Of a DNA stretch of 64,000 bases, positions 1-9,525 are shown in pieces (position 1 is the stretch's first letter; the number at the start of each line of letters is the position of its first letter). The notes beneath the pieces were generated by a model. The model was not told the origin of the DNA and did no database searches. It saw nothing but the letters and a program-made list of their open reading frames with translations. Origin of the DNA: Spirosoma sp. SC4-14 (GTDB lineage: Bacteria > Bacteroidota > Bacteroidia > Cytophagales > Spirosomataceae); assembly GCF_037201965.1 (NCBI RefSeq), contig NZ_CP147519.1, positions 284,471 to 348,470 of the forward strand. Direction: 5' to 3'. The position numbers and the translations under genes are program-made.

Positions 1-1761
1 GAGCGAGGCCGAGGTCACATAATTACTGGGGGCTGTACTGGAAACCGTCGCAATGAGATTCTGCATGACGTTCTGCATGACGCCCCACCGGATCAGGTCG
101 TTCCGGCGCTGTCCTTCAAAACACAGCTCCCGCGACCGTTCATCCATGATGTCCTGCATGGTAATGGCCGTTGCATCCACCGGTGAGCCGGAAACCAGCG
201 GATTGAGTCCATACGCCCGGCGTCGTACCTGGTTGTAATAGTCGACTCCCTTAGCGCCCCCGTTAACCTTCAAATCAGCTTCAGCGGCCATCAGTAACAC
301 ATCGGCATAACGGATGATGGGGAAATTGCTGGAGGTGTTGTTTTGAAGTCGGACTGGCGGCAGATTCAGTTCATATTCGCGACGCCACTTGCCAACGGGG
401 CGGTCATACAGACTGGGGTAGCCAGTGCCCGGTGTCGCCAGGGTAATGGCGGTCAGTTTCCCACCCGTCACCACGGCTGTCGCAACGGCTCCACTGCCCG
501 CCGTGGCCGAGAAACTGACAGTTGGAGCCGTCGAATAGCCTGAACCGCCGTTTTCAACGGTAATGGACGTAATCGCTCCCGTTGGCGAAACATTGGCAAT
601 GGCTGCTGCGCCTGTGCCTCCTCCGCCCGTAATATTTACCGATAAAATGGGGTATCGGGTTGTCGTGGCGTCTTTGTAAATGTAAGGCGCAATGGCCCAG
701 TCGCGCCGTAAGTCGCCGGGGCCGTACAGTTTATACAGCGAAGCCTGCGCCCGATACGTTCCCGGCGAAAAACCAATAGGGGCCGATGCAGACGCATCCG
801 GGCAGGTTACGCCCATGATGGCCCCCAGCGTTTGCGTTACCAGAAAACCGCTGCTGGCATAGGTGCCCGTCGCATTGGATTTCGACAGAAAAGCGGCATC
901 CCAGATTCCTTCCGACGTGTTTTTGTCATTGACATTGTTCTGCATATTGTTGATGAACAAACGGGCGTAGGCGGGCGTACCGGCAGACTGCGGCAGTGGG
1001 GTCGAATTCAGCGAATGCAGGTTCGAACTGATAACTTTCTGTGCCCAGAACAGTGCATCTTTATACTTCGACACATCCTTTAGGGGTTCACCCGCCATGG
1101 TCAGGCAAACGCGGGCCAGTATCGCTTCAACCGCCGTTTGGGTTACGATGGTAGGCGTCTGGGCCTGCGGCATTGTCTGAACCAGCGAATCGGCTTTCGT
1201 CATATCGCGTAGAATCAAAGCATATACATCTTTGGCGGGTGTACGGGGCAGATTAAAGTTAGTGCCCATGTCGGTGGTGAGGGTGGTTTTCAGCGGTACA
1301 TCGCCGAAGTTGCTCACGAGCAGGTAGAAGTAGTAGGCCCGAAGAAACAAAGCCTGCCCCCGGATATTGGCCCGTTTGGTTTCGTCCATCGTCACCTTGT
1401 TTATCCCATCCAGCAACACATTAGCCCGCTCGATGCCGATGTATAGCTGTTTCCAGAACGTATTCACGTTCGCTTCCGAATTGCTGATGCTGTAGAGTTC
1501 GGTCAGGATTGTGCTGGCATTCGTACCGTTCCGAAAGCTTTCGTCGGCACCGGCCTGTAGGTAGCCCCACAGTCCCTGCGCATACAACTGATCCATTTCC
1601 AGGACATTATACACACCCGCCAACTGATTGCTGAGTTGTGCTTCGGTTGTAAACGTAGTGGGCTCAAAACCAATGGGGTCCAGGCTTACATCCTTTTGGC
1701 AGGCTATCGTCAGGCTAAGAAGAACACCGGCCAGAAAAAGCCGTAAATAGTTAGTTTTCAT
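1..1761 (-). CDS. SusD/RagB-family glycan-binding lipoprotein, incomplete at window edge
   Basis: Outer-membrane surface lipoprotein that binds glycan and acts as the lid of its SusC partner. I translated it by hand: it opens with MKTNYLRLFLAGVLLSLTIAC, a lipoprotein signal with its lipobox Cys at residue 21, and stays open to base 1, so the C-terminus lies outside the window. SusD hallmarks are visible: a helical FLRAYYFYLLVSNFGDVPL segment, a RYADVLLMAAEA segment, and RELCFEGQRRNDLIRWG near the end. The gene starts 20 bp after the stop of the SusC gene at 1782-5123 and is surely co-transcribed with it. A Gly-rich segment of about 73 residues (376-448) interrupts the normal fold and is described separately. 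Identification as SusD is firm; the ligand is unknown, though the neighbours suggest pectin. Confidence 0.93.
   Translation of the reverse strand, partial: MKTNYLRLFLAGVLLSLTIACQKDVSLDPIGFEPTTFTTEAQLSNQLAGVYNVLEMDQLYAQGLWGYLQAGADESFRNGTNASTILTELYSISNSEANVNTFWKQLYIGIERANVLLDGINKVTMDETKRANIRGQALFLRAYYFYLLVSNFGDVPLKTTLTTDMGTNFNLPRTPAKDVYALILRDMTKADSLVQTMPQAQTPTIVTQTAVEAILARVCLTMAGEPLKDVSKYKDALFWAQKVISSNLHSLNSTPLPQSAGTPAYARLFINNMQNNVNDKNTSEGIWDAAFLSKSNATGTYASSGFLVTQTLGAIMGVTCPDASASAPIGFSPGTYRAQASLYKLYGPGDLRRDWAIAPYIYKDATTTRYPILSVNITGGGGTGAAAIANVSPTGAITSITVENGGSGYSTAPTVSFSATAGSGAVATAVVTGGKLTAITLATPGTGYPSLYDRPVGKWRREYELNLPPVRLQNNTSSNFPIIRYADVLLMAAEADLKVNGGAKGVDYYNQVRRRAYGLNPLVSGSPVDATAITMQDIMDERSRELCFEGQRRNDLIRWGVMQNVMQNLIATVSSTAPSNYVTSASL
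418..636 (-). other. Gly-rich GGSGY-type repeat segment inserted in SusD
   Basis: Residues about 376-448 of the SusD protein form a low-complexity stretch rich in Gly, Thr, Ala and Val. It has two units of the pattern I-T-(8-10 residues)-G-S/T-G-Y: one ends ENGGSGYSTAPTV and the other ends LATPGTGYPS. The segment lies between the DWAIAPYIYKD and WRREYELNLP parts of an otherwise ordinary SusD. Similar GGSGY-x-x-x-P-T-V repeats occur in beta-rich adhesin-like bacterial surface proteins (family knowledge, from memory). That it is an inserted surface module is inference. Confidence 0.6.
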
Positions 1762-1781
1762 ATCAATTGGATGGTCAGGAG

Positions 1782-4700
1782 TTAGAAAGTGACCGATACC
1801 CCGGCGGTGAGTGTAAAGGCACGTGGGTAAGGCGTGTAATCGTAGCCTGCTGCCAGTACCGAATACCCACTGCTGGGCTGGATATAGCTGTAGCCGCTGC
1901 CACTGTTGCTATTGGTCGAGAAGTTATTACCCGGAGGGGCACCCGCCGGATTGGCCGTGCGGTAGGTCGATACTTCAGGGTCCAGCCCCGAATACTTCGT
2001 CCAGGTCAGGATGTTCTGCGCCGACACATTGAATCGAACATTATTTGCTTTGATCTTACGAGCCTGTGCGGTTGGTAAGGTGTAGCCAAAGGCAATGGTT
2101 TTCAGCCGAAGAAATGAGCCATCTTCAATCACGCGGGACGATGGACGCGGATTGCTACTGCCTGCATCGCCTTTCAAATTGTAGCGGGCGCGCGGGATGT
2201 CGTTGGTTGGGTTCGTGGGCGTCCAGCGATCCGCGTAGGTTGCAAACTGATTGCCGTTCAGGAAGTACCCGCCCGTCGATTCAAAAACGATTCTGTTGGC
2301 GTTCAGAATCTGGTTGCCGTAACTCCACTGGAAAAATACATTCAACGAGAAGTTTTTATAGGTGAAATTGTTGGTAAAACCACCCGTATGAATCGGGGCG
2401 GGGTTGCCCAGAGTCGTCTGGTCGCTGGCATCGACTACGCCATCACCGTTGATGTCCTGGTATTTCGGATCGCCGGGCTGTACGTTGGGGGAGTAGGTCG
2501 GAATACCGTTTTTCAGGACATAGGTTCCATTGGCTAGCTGGTTGAAATCAGCGAACTGATACACGCCCCCCCATTTGTAGCCGTAGAACTGCGTCAGAGG
2601 TCCCCCCACTTTCGAAATCCAGGCCGAAGCCGACCCGGCCAGTCCCCAGGCCGTTTGCCGGGAGTCGAGACCGTTATAAAAACTCAGAATCTTACTCCGG
2701 TTAAAGCTGATATTGAAACTGGATGTCCAGGTGAAGTTTTTACTTTCTATGTTGACCGTATTGAGCGAAAATTCAAAACCTTGATTGCGCAGGTTTCCGG
2801 CATTCTGATACTGGGCGTTGGCCCCGTTGCTATAACCTGCCAGCGAGGGCAGGGTTACGCCGAGCAGGAAGTTGGTCGTTTTCTTGGTATAATAGTCCGC
2901 TTCGATGCTAATTCGGTCGCCGAACAGACCCAGGTTGAGACCCAGATCCAGCTCATGGGTGGTTTCCCAGGTGATGTTGTCATTCCCGTAAAAGAAAGGC
3001 ACAACCCCGCCTGTATACGTATTATTGGTTGGGTAACCCTGATTATTGCTCAGGTTGCCAAACTGCGAGAGGTAACTGAAATCACCTACTTTATTGTTGC
3101 CGACCGTGCCATAGCTAATCCGGAATTTACCCTCGCTCAGCTTGGGGAGCAGTTTCTTCATGAACGGTTCCTCCACAAAGCGCCAGGCAACGGCGGCTGA
3201 TGGAAAATACCCCCATTGTTTGCCTGGCGTAAATTTGGACGAACCATCCGAGCGGGCTGAAAGGGTAATGAGGTACTTGTCTTTATAGGCATAGTTGATC
3301 CGGCTTAGAAAGGAATACAACTGCCACTGTGACCCGCCGACTAGGGGCGTGTTTGCCGTACCCGTCACCATACTCAACAAACCCAGGTATTCCTGCGCCT
3401 GCGGAATGTTGATGGATTTAAAGGCATTCGTACTCGATTTGGCAAACTGATACGTAAAGCCAGCCAACGCATCGAACGAGTGTACCTTATTGACGATTCG
3501 ATTATAACTCAGGATATTTTCGTTCAGGTAACTGCTGTTTATGGTATTGCCGATGAAGCCGTTTATGCCACTGGCATTGGGAATGGCTCCCGCACTGTTT
3601 TTGAAAATATTCCCCTGCTGCGTCTGGGAATTATAGAATGCTTCTGATTTTGGACTAGTCGACGTATAGCCTCCCGACAACCGCAGTTTGAAGTTATCGA
3701 GGAATGAATATTCGACAAATGCATTGAGCATGGCCGTATTCGTAATACTTTTCCGGTATTCGTTCTGGGCCTGAATGAGTGGGTTAATCAGGTTGTCGCC
3801 GAGCGAGGCTGCTCCGTTTCCACTGTAAAAATCCTGGAGCGCAACGCTGTCGATTAGGGCACTGACCAGATTCTGATTGCCTACCCCGGCAACGGGTCGG
3901 TACTGCCACATGCCCTGTACCACCCCGCCACCATTCCCCGACGACGGTATGGTGCCGAACGTAGTGGAGTTGGAGTAGCTGGCGCTGAATCCCATTTTTA
4001 ACTGCTTACTAATACGCTGGTCCAGCGCCAGTCGGCCTTCGTAACGTTTCAGGCCCGTATTGAGAATAATACCTTTCTGGTCGTAGAGGGAACCCGACAG
4101 CGAAAAGCGCGTATCAGTACTTCCGCCCGATAGGTTCAGGGAGTGATTTTGGGTGATGCCGTCCTGCAACAATAACTGCTGCCAATTGCTGCCCGATTCA
4201 TTTTTGTACGAATCCAGCGTCTTGTCGGCACTCAGGTAGATATTACGGAAGCGGGTTGAGGGAACCGAAGGCGTGCTGGCCAGACTGTCGAGTTCCAACT
4301 GAAGTTTGACAAACTCGTAGGGGCTCATCATTTTCATCGTTTTAATAGCCCGCTGGATACTTGTCTGGTAGCCGTAGGTAATCCTGACCGGGCCCGCCTT
4401 ACCCCGCCGGGTCGTAATCAAAATGACCCCGTTGGCTCCTCTGGCCCCGTAGACTGCAATCGACGAGGCATCTTTCAGCACTTCCATCGATTCTATATCG
4501 GCTGGATTGATAGAGTTGACGTCAATGTTCTCCATCGGAAAGCCGTCAATGACATATAAAGGCGACGCATCCTGAGTGACCGAACTACCCCGAATTGTTA
4601 TCTGGGCAGCCGCACCGGGTTGCCCGTCGTTGGAGGTTACCTGAACACCCGCAATTCGACCAGCCAGTGCCTGGTCGAAGGAGGGAACGGGGGCTTTTTT

Positions 4701-5123
4701 AACATCCTCCATATTCGCTTTCCCAACCGAACCGGTCAGGTCTTTCCGCTTGACCTGACCGTAGCCGACCACCACCACTTCGTCAAGATTATTTAAATCT
4801 TCAACCAGTGAAATGTCAATGGTACGCCGGTTGCCGACCGTAACTTCCTGTTTGAGATAACCAATGGAACTGAATACCAATACAGCCTTGTCCGTGGCTA
4901 CGTTGAGCGAGTACTTGCCCTCCGCATTGCTGCTCGTTCCGACGGTTGTTTTCAGAACGGCAATGTTGGCACCGGGTAAGGGTTCACCTTTGGAGTCGGT
5001 AACGGTCCCATTTATACGAAAAGAGCCAGGCTGGGCACTGGCCGTAAAGGTGCCTAGCAGCAACAGGAGCTTGAATAGCCGCCATAAACCCGGCGGGCGA
5101 TTCAGGAAATAGAAATGATTCAT
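1782..5123 (-). CDS. SusC/RagA-family TonB-linked outer-membrane transporter
   Basis: TonB-dependent outer-membrane channel that imports oligosaccharides captured by its SusD partner. The 1113-aa protein has a signal peptide ending near TASAQ (about residue 31), a carboxypeptidase-like regulatory domain (about 35-115: INGTVTDSKGEPLPGANI), a plug beginning DEVVVVGYGQVKRKDLTGSV, and the SusC signature ASSIAVYGARGANGVILITT. It ends with a beta-strand terminating in Phe (AGVSVTF), as outer-membrane barrels do. There is no N-terminal STN domain, so control by a FecR/sigma pair is not expected. It lies between the GH105 gene (stop at 5173) and the partial SusD, in one minus-strand operon. The imported sugar is inferred to come from pectin because of the GH105 and beta-helix genes upstream. 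Confidence 0.95.
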   Translation of the reverse strand: MNHFYFLNRPPGLWRLFKLLLLLGTFTASAQPGSFRINGTVTDSKGEPLPGANIAVLKTTVGTSSNAEGKYSLNVATDKAVLVFSSIGYLKQEVTVGNRRTIDISLVEDLNNLDEVVVVGYGQVKRKDLTGSVGKANMEDVKKAPVPSFDQALAGRIAGVQVTSNDGQPGAAAQITIRGSSVTQDASPLYVIDGFPMENIDVNSINPADIESMEVLKDASSIAVYGARGANGVILITTRRGKAGPVRITYGYQTSIQRAIKTMKMMSPYEFVKLQLELDSLASTPSVPSTRFRNIYLSADKTLDSYKNESGSNWQQLLLQDGITQNHSLNLSGGSTDTRFSLSGSLYDQKGIILNTGLKRYEGRLALDQRISKQLKMGFSASYSNSTTFGTIPSSGNGGGVVQGMWQYRPVAGVGNQNLVSALIDSVALQDFYSGNGAASLGDNLINPLIQAQNEYRKSITNTAMLNAFVEYSFLDNFKLRLSGGYTSTSPKSEAFYNSQTQQGNIFKNSAGAIPNASGINGFIGNTINSSYLNENILSYNRIVNKVHSFDALAGFTYQFAKSSTNAFKSINIPQAQEYLGLLSMVTGTANTPLVGGSQWQLYSFLSRINYAYKDKYLITLSARSDGSSKFTPGKQWGYFPSAAVAWRFVEEPFMKKLLPKLSEGKFRISYGTVGNNKVGDFSYLSQFGNLSNNQGYPTNNTYTGGVVPFFYGNDNITWETTHELDLGLNLGLFGDRISIEADYYTKKTTNFLLGVTLPSLAGYSNGANAQYQNAGNLRNQGFEFSLNTVNIESKNFTWTSSFNISFNRSKILSFYNGLDSRQTAWGLAGSASAWISKVGGPLTQFYGYKWGGVYQFADFNQLANGTYVLKNGIPTYSPNVQPGDPKYQDINGDGVVDASDQTTLGNPAPIHTGGFTNNFTYKNFSLNVFFQWSYGNQILNANRIVFESTGGYFLNGNQFATYADRWTPTNPTNDIPRARYNLKGDAGSSNPRPSSRVIEDGSFLRLKTIAFGYTLPTAQARKIKANNVRFNVSAQNILTWTKYSGLDPEVSTYRTANPAGAPPGNNFSTNSNSGSGYSYIQPSSGYSVLAAGYDYTPYPRAFTLTAGVSVTF

Positions 5124-5172
5124 TTTATGAGGGTTTAGAACATGAGTTTTTTAACAGATTTTGTTGGCCTGA

Positions 5173-7014
5173 CTAGCGGCCCTTCAACCGTTGCAGGTCT
5201 CCAGCAAGCATCTGATTCACTTCCAGAGCCGCAAACAAAACGGCAAACAAACCGTGGGTGTCGTTGTCGAAATAGGGGCGGTTCAGGTAGTAATTGACAT
5301 CTTCGGAGCACATCGTTCCCATGCAGATATTATGCACGGTACCGTCGGCGTCGACCTGCGTTTTCAGGGCGTTCCAGCCTTTTACTACTATGGGCTTGTA
5401 CTGTTGAGCATCAATCCAGCCATGCGTGATGCCGCGTGCCATTGCCATGGTCAGGATAGCCGTGCCCGACACCTCGATTTTACCATCGGGCCTGTCCATA
5501 ACGTTTGGCCAGAAACCCGCTTCTGTCTGATACCTGACCAGCGATTGAACATGTTTCCGGTACTGATTCAGAATGGATTGATACTGCGGGTGGTCGTTCG
5601 GTAACGCCACCAGTACTTCCGAGGTTGCCCAGATGGCCCAGCCGTTGGCCCGTGTCCAGTGGGGTAGTTTCACGTCACGATTGGAGTAGCGGGCATGCAT
5701 GTACAGATTTGCAGCAGGGTCCCATACCTGTTTTGTAAAGCCAAGTACCTGACTGGCCGCATCGTCGAGTATCGCTTTTCGGGTGGTCGCATCAGGTGTA
5801 TACTGCGCGGCCTGTACCAGAAATGGGATACCCATAAACATATCATCGGCCCAGGTGGTGTATTTTTCGGGCGTTGTGCGGGTATAAATGCCGGAGCCGG
5901 GGAGCCTGATTTGCTCAAAGCGGGCATACTTAATCATATTGGCGATAAACGATTCGTAATCGGTCCGGTTGGCAAACGATTGATTTTTACGAAGTCGATA
6001 AATGAACGGGAGAGCGGGAGCCAGCGTAAAATCGAGCAGGGGCGTATCGACAAGCTGATAATTGGCTGAGTTCACCGCATTGAGCGTCTTGACCTGATAC
6101 CTTACAAAGGGAATGCTGGCCAACTGGAAATCGCAGAAACGACTGGCAAAGTCGTCGTATTTCTTCTCGCCCGTTTGCTCCGCCAGTTGCTGCATAGCCC
6201 AGGCTACACCCCCGTTGTGGTAATTCCAGTTGTAGTTGGTGCCCCAGGTCAGTGGGTTATACACGTCGCCCAGTACATCGACTTTCGGTATTGTCCAGGT
6301 AACGGGTGCTTCGAGGCCGCCATACATGGTGCCAAACTGAATGCCGGTTTCCGGCCCGTTGGCCTTATCGAGACCCGTGCGTGTTGCGCCGGAAGCAGGG
6401 TTTGCAAACGGGCCAATGACAAGCCAGTTCGATAGGTCGGCCACACTACTATCCACGCTGTCAAGACCGTGTAGCCCGATGGTCAACGGAGCCTGTTCGC
6501 TAGTAAGTACGGCACCTTTCGTGCTGGGTGGCTGTAGATAAACTCGCCAGTCCTTACCGGCTGTTTCGGATTTAATGAGCAGGTCGTTGGCCCCTTTGTG
6601 CAGCGTCAGTTTAAGCACATTGGGTAATTCGATGCTGCGCTCATCATGGACGATGTTAATGGCGTGATTGCCTTTTTTCTCGTAAACAAGTTGCCCGTTG
6701 AGCCAGATTTTGCAGCCGTCGTTATGCTCGACCTGTAGGGTTCGGGTCTGATTGCCGGGGGCCGTTAACCGGGTGTAGGCATAGGCCACGGCGGGTTTGC
6801 ACAGGGTAAATGTCCGGCCAAAATCAATAGCCTGTAGACCATCAAATGTTGTGGAAGGCGTCGCTCTGACCAGCCGATAGGAAAACGGTGTATCCCGAAT
6901 GAGTTTATCGCCAATCCGTTTGATTACGTCGAGCGGGGTATCGGTCGTTGGGACTGGCTGAGCGACGGATAGACAACTGCTCAGACAGGCCAGCAAGAAG
7001 AGATGATTTTTCAC
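5173..7014 (-). CDS. GH105/GH88-type unsaturated glucuronyl/rhamnogalacturonyl hydrolase with N-terminal binding domain
   Basis: Probable hydrolase that removes the unsaturated uronic acid left by pectin lyases from oligosaccharide ends. The open frame extends back to 7161, but the first 49 codons overlap the upstream gene. I chose the GTG at 7014 because it opens directly onto a signal peptide (VKNHLFLLACLSSCLSVAQ), giving 613 aa. An N-terminal jelly-roll-like domain (about 20-190, with DGCKIWLNGQLVYEKKG) precedes an (alpha/alpha)6 catalytic part with the motifs NYNWNYHNGGVAWAM, WTRANGWAIWATSEVL, GFWPNVMDRPDGKIEVSGTA and NRPYFDNDTHG. The gene starts 22 bp after the beta-helix gene and 49 bp before SusC. 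GH105 fits best on the YesR/YteR-like layout, but I cannot separate GH88 from GH105 by eye. Confidence 0.82.
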   Translation of the reverse strand: MKNHLFLLACLSSCLSVAQPVPTTDTPLDVIKRIGDKLIRDTPFSYRLVRATPSTTFDGLQAIDFGRTFTLCKPAVAYAYTRLTAPGNQTRTLQVEHNDGCKIWLNGQLVYEKKGNHAINIVHDERSIELPNVLKLTLHKGANDLLIKSETAGKDWRVYLQPPSTKGAVLTSEQAPLTIGLHGLDSVDSSVADLSNWLVIGPFANPASGATRTGLDKANGPETGIQFGTMYGGLEAPVTWTIPKVDVLGDVYNPLTWGTNYNWNYHNGGVAWAMQQLAEQTGEKKYDDFASRFCDFQLASIPFVRYQVKTLNAVNSANYQLVDTPLLDFTLAPALPFIYRLRKNQSFANRTDYESFIANMIKYARFEQIRLPGSGIYTRTTPEKYTTWADDMFMGIPFLVQAAQYTPDATTRKAILDDAASQVLGFTKQVWDPAANLYMHARYSNRDVKLPHWTRANGWAIWATSEVLVALPNDHPQYQSILNQYRKHVQSLVRYQTEAGFWPNVMDRPDGKIEVSGTAILTMAMARGITHGWIDAQQYKPIVVKGWNALKTQVDADGTVHNICMGTMCSEDVNYYLNRPYFDNDTHGLFAVLFAALEVNQMLAGDLQRLKGR

Positions 7015-7036
7015 GAAGAACGGGTTTGGTCGTGCA

Positions 7037-9220
7037 TTAATTACGGTCAAGAATATCCTGCCCCAGTAGGTCGGCGCTTTCACCCTGCCCAAACCGGCCG
7101 ATTTCGGCGCTGGAAGGCAGCTTTTTACGGTATTCATCGACGTACAGGCCGATTTTATCAAACGGAATCGGTTTAAATCCAGGCAGGTCTTTCAGTAGTT
7201 GCGCATCGGGTTTCAGGCTGAAATCGAACCGGTTCAAGTCAGCAAAGCCGGGGTTGGTTTCGTAGGCAATGTTTTTGCCCGATGCCAGCGACTCGTCGGT
7301 TTTGACTTCTTTGCCGTTGAGCATCTCGACGTACGAAAAGGGTTTCTTCGACTGAATGGCCACGTTATTCTCGATGTGGTTGCCGGGCCCGCGGACCGTA
7401 ACGAACTGAAAACCGTAGTTGCAGTTGATGGCTACGTTGTTATAGCAGTCGATGGTTTGCGGGTGTTTGTCCTGAGAACCGCGTTTGTAGAGGTAGCCCG
7501 TTCCGCGTTTGTTGGGCGAACTGTTCAGGTACAGGATGTTACCAAAGATGTGCATATCCCGGTGGTCGTGGTCGAAATAAATACCATCGCCTTCGGTGCT
7601 GTTGTGGATGAAGTTGTAAGCGAACGTGTGGTTGCCCATCCGTTCGTACTGGTCGTAGCTGTAAAAGCCGCCCATATCATCGGAAACGAGACACATCCTG
7701 AAAATCTCGTTGTATTCGAATCGGGAATCCCAGCTACCGAACAGCACCCCGGCATGGGGCGTGTCGTGAATCAGGTTGTGCGCTACATACATGCCTACGG
7801 CTGGATGATGGCCGCCACCACCGCCCCCGGTGAAGCCCGCATTGACGGCAGGCGCATAAATCCGCGTAATCTGACTGAAGTGGTGAATGTGGTTGTTAAC
7901 TACCTGATGGCCAGCTGCTACGCGCGGGGTCGTTGTTTCGTCGCCCCCGCCCAGCCACACCCCCCCGGCTCCCAAATCGAACAGGTCGGAGCTTTGTACG
8001 ATGTGGTTGCTACCTCCATCCAGCCGGATAGCATACTGGTTTATGTTATGGATTGTGCAGCCCGCAATCCGGTTATTGGCCCCACCGTTGATAACGATGG
8101 CATCGGCTAGGTTTTCCTCGAACGTGATGCCCTGAATCACAACATTCGACACATCGGTCAGGCGGAGAAGCGGTTCACTCAGGTCGGCCAGGCGGACCTG
8201 AGTGTCCTGAGCGGGCGGATAGAAATAAAGTTTCTGGTCAGAGAAATCAACGGCCCATTCGCCGGGTAAATCCACTTCTTCGAGCAGGTTCATCAACCAG
8301 TACGGCTCCTTGCCGTTGCCTTCGGGCCGGGTGTATTTGTTGCCAATGCCACCCGGTACCGGTGCTGCCAGCGTAACGGTATGGGCAGCAGTGTCGATGG
8401 CGGCTACCCGCACGGCTTCGTTCTGCCAAGGTATCCGCCAATACCCTTTTAGCCAGACACCCCGGCTAACCTGACGCATCCAGCGGGCGGGCCGGTCGGC
8501 GCCAGTCGTGTCCCGGCCATTCGTGGCCCGGCGGTACTCGAAAACGCCGGGACGGGGTGGGCGGGGCGCTTTAGCACCGTCGGCGTAGAAATTCCGCCAG
8601 TCTTCGTTTTTCGATTCCTGTCCCCCACCATTAACAATGACTTTCTTGATTGTCATATATCCCTTGTTGGGGTAGCGCGAGAGCGGCATTCGTTTGCCAT
8701 CGATAAACAGCGAAACAATGCCACCCTCGTCGTTGAACAAATCAGGATAAGCGTTACGGTGGGATATTTTCAGGGCTTTTAAATCAATGAATCGGATTTT
8801 AGGGCGTAAATCCGGCAAGATGCGGTCGAGTGTGGCCGGGTCACTGACGGGCTGTACCGATGAAGGCGGTACAGGGCTGGACCCGCAGAGAATGGCTTTC
8901 TCCTCACCGAATGCCCGGTAAACAACAGGAGCGGCTTCCGTGCCACCATCCTGTTTGGTAAGGTCTATGGTTTTGGATACATAATAGGTACCGGCCCGTA
9001 GATACACCGTTGCGGGTTTTTGCTGACTAGCCCGTTCTCGTACGGCATCGCGGGCACGGGTAAGCGTCGCAAACGGCGCGTTCTGCGTACCTGGATTGGT
9101 ATCCCGCCCGTCGGGACTGACAAAAAAATCCTGCGCCAGCAGCGGACCAATGCCAAAAAAAGTAGTGACGGAAAGGGTCAGCAGCGCAACATAGCGGCTA
9201 CATGTTAACGATAAAATCAT
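7037..9220 (-). CDS. Exported right-handed parallel beta-helix protein (pectate-lyase-like)
   Basis: Secreted or periplasmic beta-helix protein, plausibly a polysaccharide lyase or hydrolase acting on pectin. The 727-aa product starts with a clear signal peptide ending FFGIGPLLAQ, then the typical opening DFFVSPDGRDTNPGTQNAPF. Stacked coils with Asn and Gly ladders follow (NNRIAGCTIHNINQYAIRL, SNHIVQSSDLFDLGAGGVWL, MHIFGNILYLN). It is the first gene of the minus-strand operon and lies under the operator/promoter at 9259-9325. No lyase family can be assigned by eye, and many such proteins are annotated only as right-handed parallel beta-helix proteins. The activity is inferred from its GH105 and SusC/SusD neighbours. 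Confidence 0.8.
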   Translation of the reverse strand: MILSLTCSRYVALLTLSVTTFFGIGPLLAQDFFVSPDGRDTNPGTQNAPFATLTRARDAVRERASQQKPATVYLRAGTYYVSKTIDLTKQDGGTEAAPVVYRAFGEEKAILCGSSPVPPSSVQPVSDPATLDRILPDLRPKIRFIDLKALKISHRNAYPDLFNDEGGIVSLFIDGKRMPLSRYPNKGYMTIKKVIVNGGGQESKNEDWRNFYADGAKAPRPPRPGVFEYRRATNGRDTTGADRPARWMRQVSRGVWLKGYWRIPWQNEAVRVAAIDTAAHTVTLAAPVPGGIGNKYTRPEGNGKEPYWLMNLLEEVDLPGEWAVDFSDQKLYFYPPAQDTQVRLADLSEPLLRLTDVSNVVIQGITFEENLADAIVINGGANNRIAGCTIHNINQYAIRLDGGSNHIVQSSDLFDLGAGGVWLGGGDETTTPRVAAGHQVVNNHIHHFSQITRIYAPAVNAGFTGGGGGGHHPAVGMYVAHNLIHDTPHAGVLFGSWDSRFEYNEIFRMCLVSDDMGGFYSYDQYERMGNHTFAYNFIHNSTEGDGIYFDHDHRDMHIFGNILYLNSSPNKRGTGYLYKRGSQDKHPQTIDCYNNVAINCNYGFQFVTVRGPGNHIENNVAIQSKKPFSYVEMLNGKEVKTDESLASGKNIAYETNPGFADLNRFDFSLKPDAQLLKDLPGFKPIPFDKIGLYVDEYRKKLPSSAEIGRFGQGESADLLGQDILDRN

Positions 9221-9258
9221 ACGGATTTAGGTATCAAATGAGGCCTGAAACGACTGGT

Positions 9259-9284
9259 CAAAAGTAGCCTGTCGCCTATCACAA
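9259..9284 (-). promoter_or_regulatory. Predicted promoter of the left PUL (TTG ... TACTTTTG)
   Basis: On the minus strand a TTG (9284-9282) is followed 18 bp later by TACTTTTG (9266-9259), an exact match to the Bacteroidota -7 consensus TAnnTTTG with its -33 TTG. Transcription would start near 9252, about 30 nt before the ATG at 9220. It lies 12 bp downstream of the direct-repeat operator at 9296-9325, where an activator would sit. Confidence 0.55.
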
Positions 9285-9295
9285 GGCTTTTCCGT

Positions 9296-9325
9296 ATGTT
9301 GCGAATGTTGGTCTCGCGGTTGCAA
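9296..9325 (-). promoter_or_regulatory. Predicted HTCS operator, 21-bp-spaced direct repeat (left PUL)
   Basis: Reading the minus strand from 9325, TTGCAAC and TCGCAAC occur exactly 21 bp apart, roughly two helical turns. The same layout, with shared bases also between the half-sites (ACAT before the second, ACAT after the core), lies upstream of the SusC at 14192. AraC-type DNA-binding domains of HTCS proteins commonly bind such direct repeats as dimers. Assignment to the HTCS at 9726 is inference from position and from the match. Confidence 0.5.
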
Positions 9326-9525
9326 ATTTGGATGGAATAGGGATTAAATAGGCAGAAAGCAGGGTGTTTTACGTCCCCAAGACAATTCAGCAACCTCCTG
9401 ACCAGTACTTAGCACATCTCGTATAATGAAGTACTACCCGACTGTCTAGCTTTACGGATTGCTCTGATTGACCGCCTGTCCGGGGAAGTCAGGGTGTTTT
9501 TTATTTATTCAGACTCCGTTATTAC

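Noticed and set aside
51..84. Short tandem repeat TTCTGCATGACG considered as a DNA repeat.
   Set aside because: It is just two similar codon runs (MQNVMQNL) in the coding sequence of SusD, with no wider array.
2655..3200. A 181-aa plus-strand frame across the SusC gene.
   Set aside because: It lies antisense inside a fully supported SusC and shows no family motif; such long shadow frames are common in these genes.
5173..7161. The longer form of the GH105/GH88-type gene starting at 7161.
   Set aside because: The first 49 codons overlap the upstream gene and lack a signal peptide; the GTG at 7014 opens directly on one.
7199..8110. A 303-aa plus-strand frame within the beta-helix gene.
   Set aside because: Antisense to a clear exported beta-helix protein; its Val-rich composition is that expected from reading the opposite strand.
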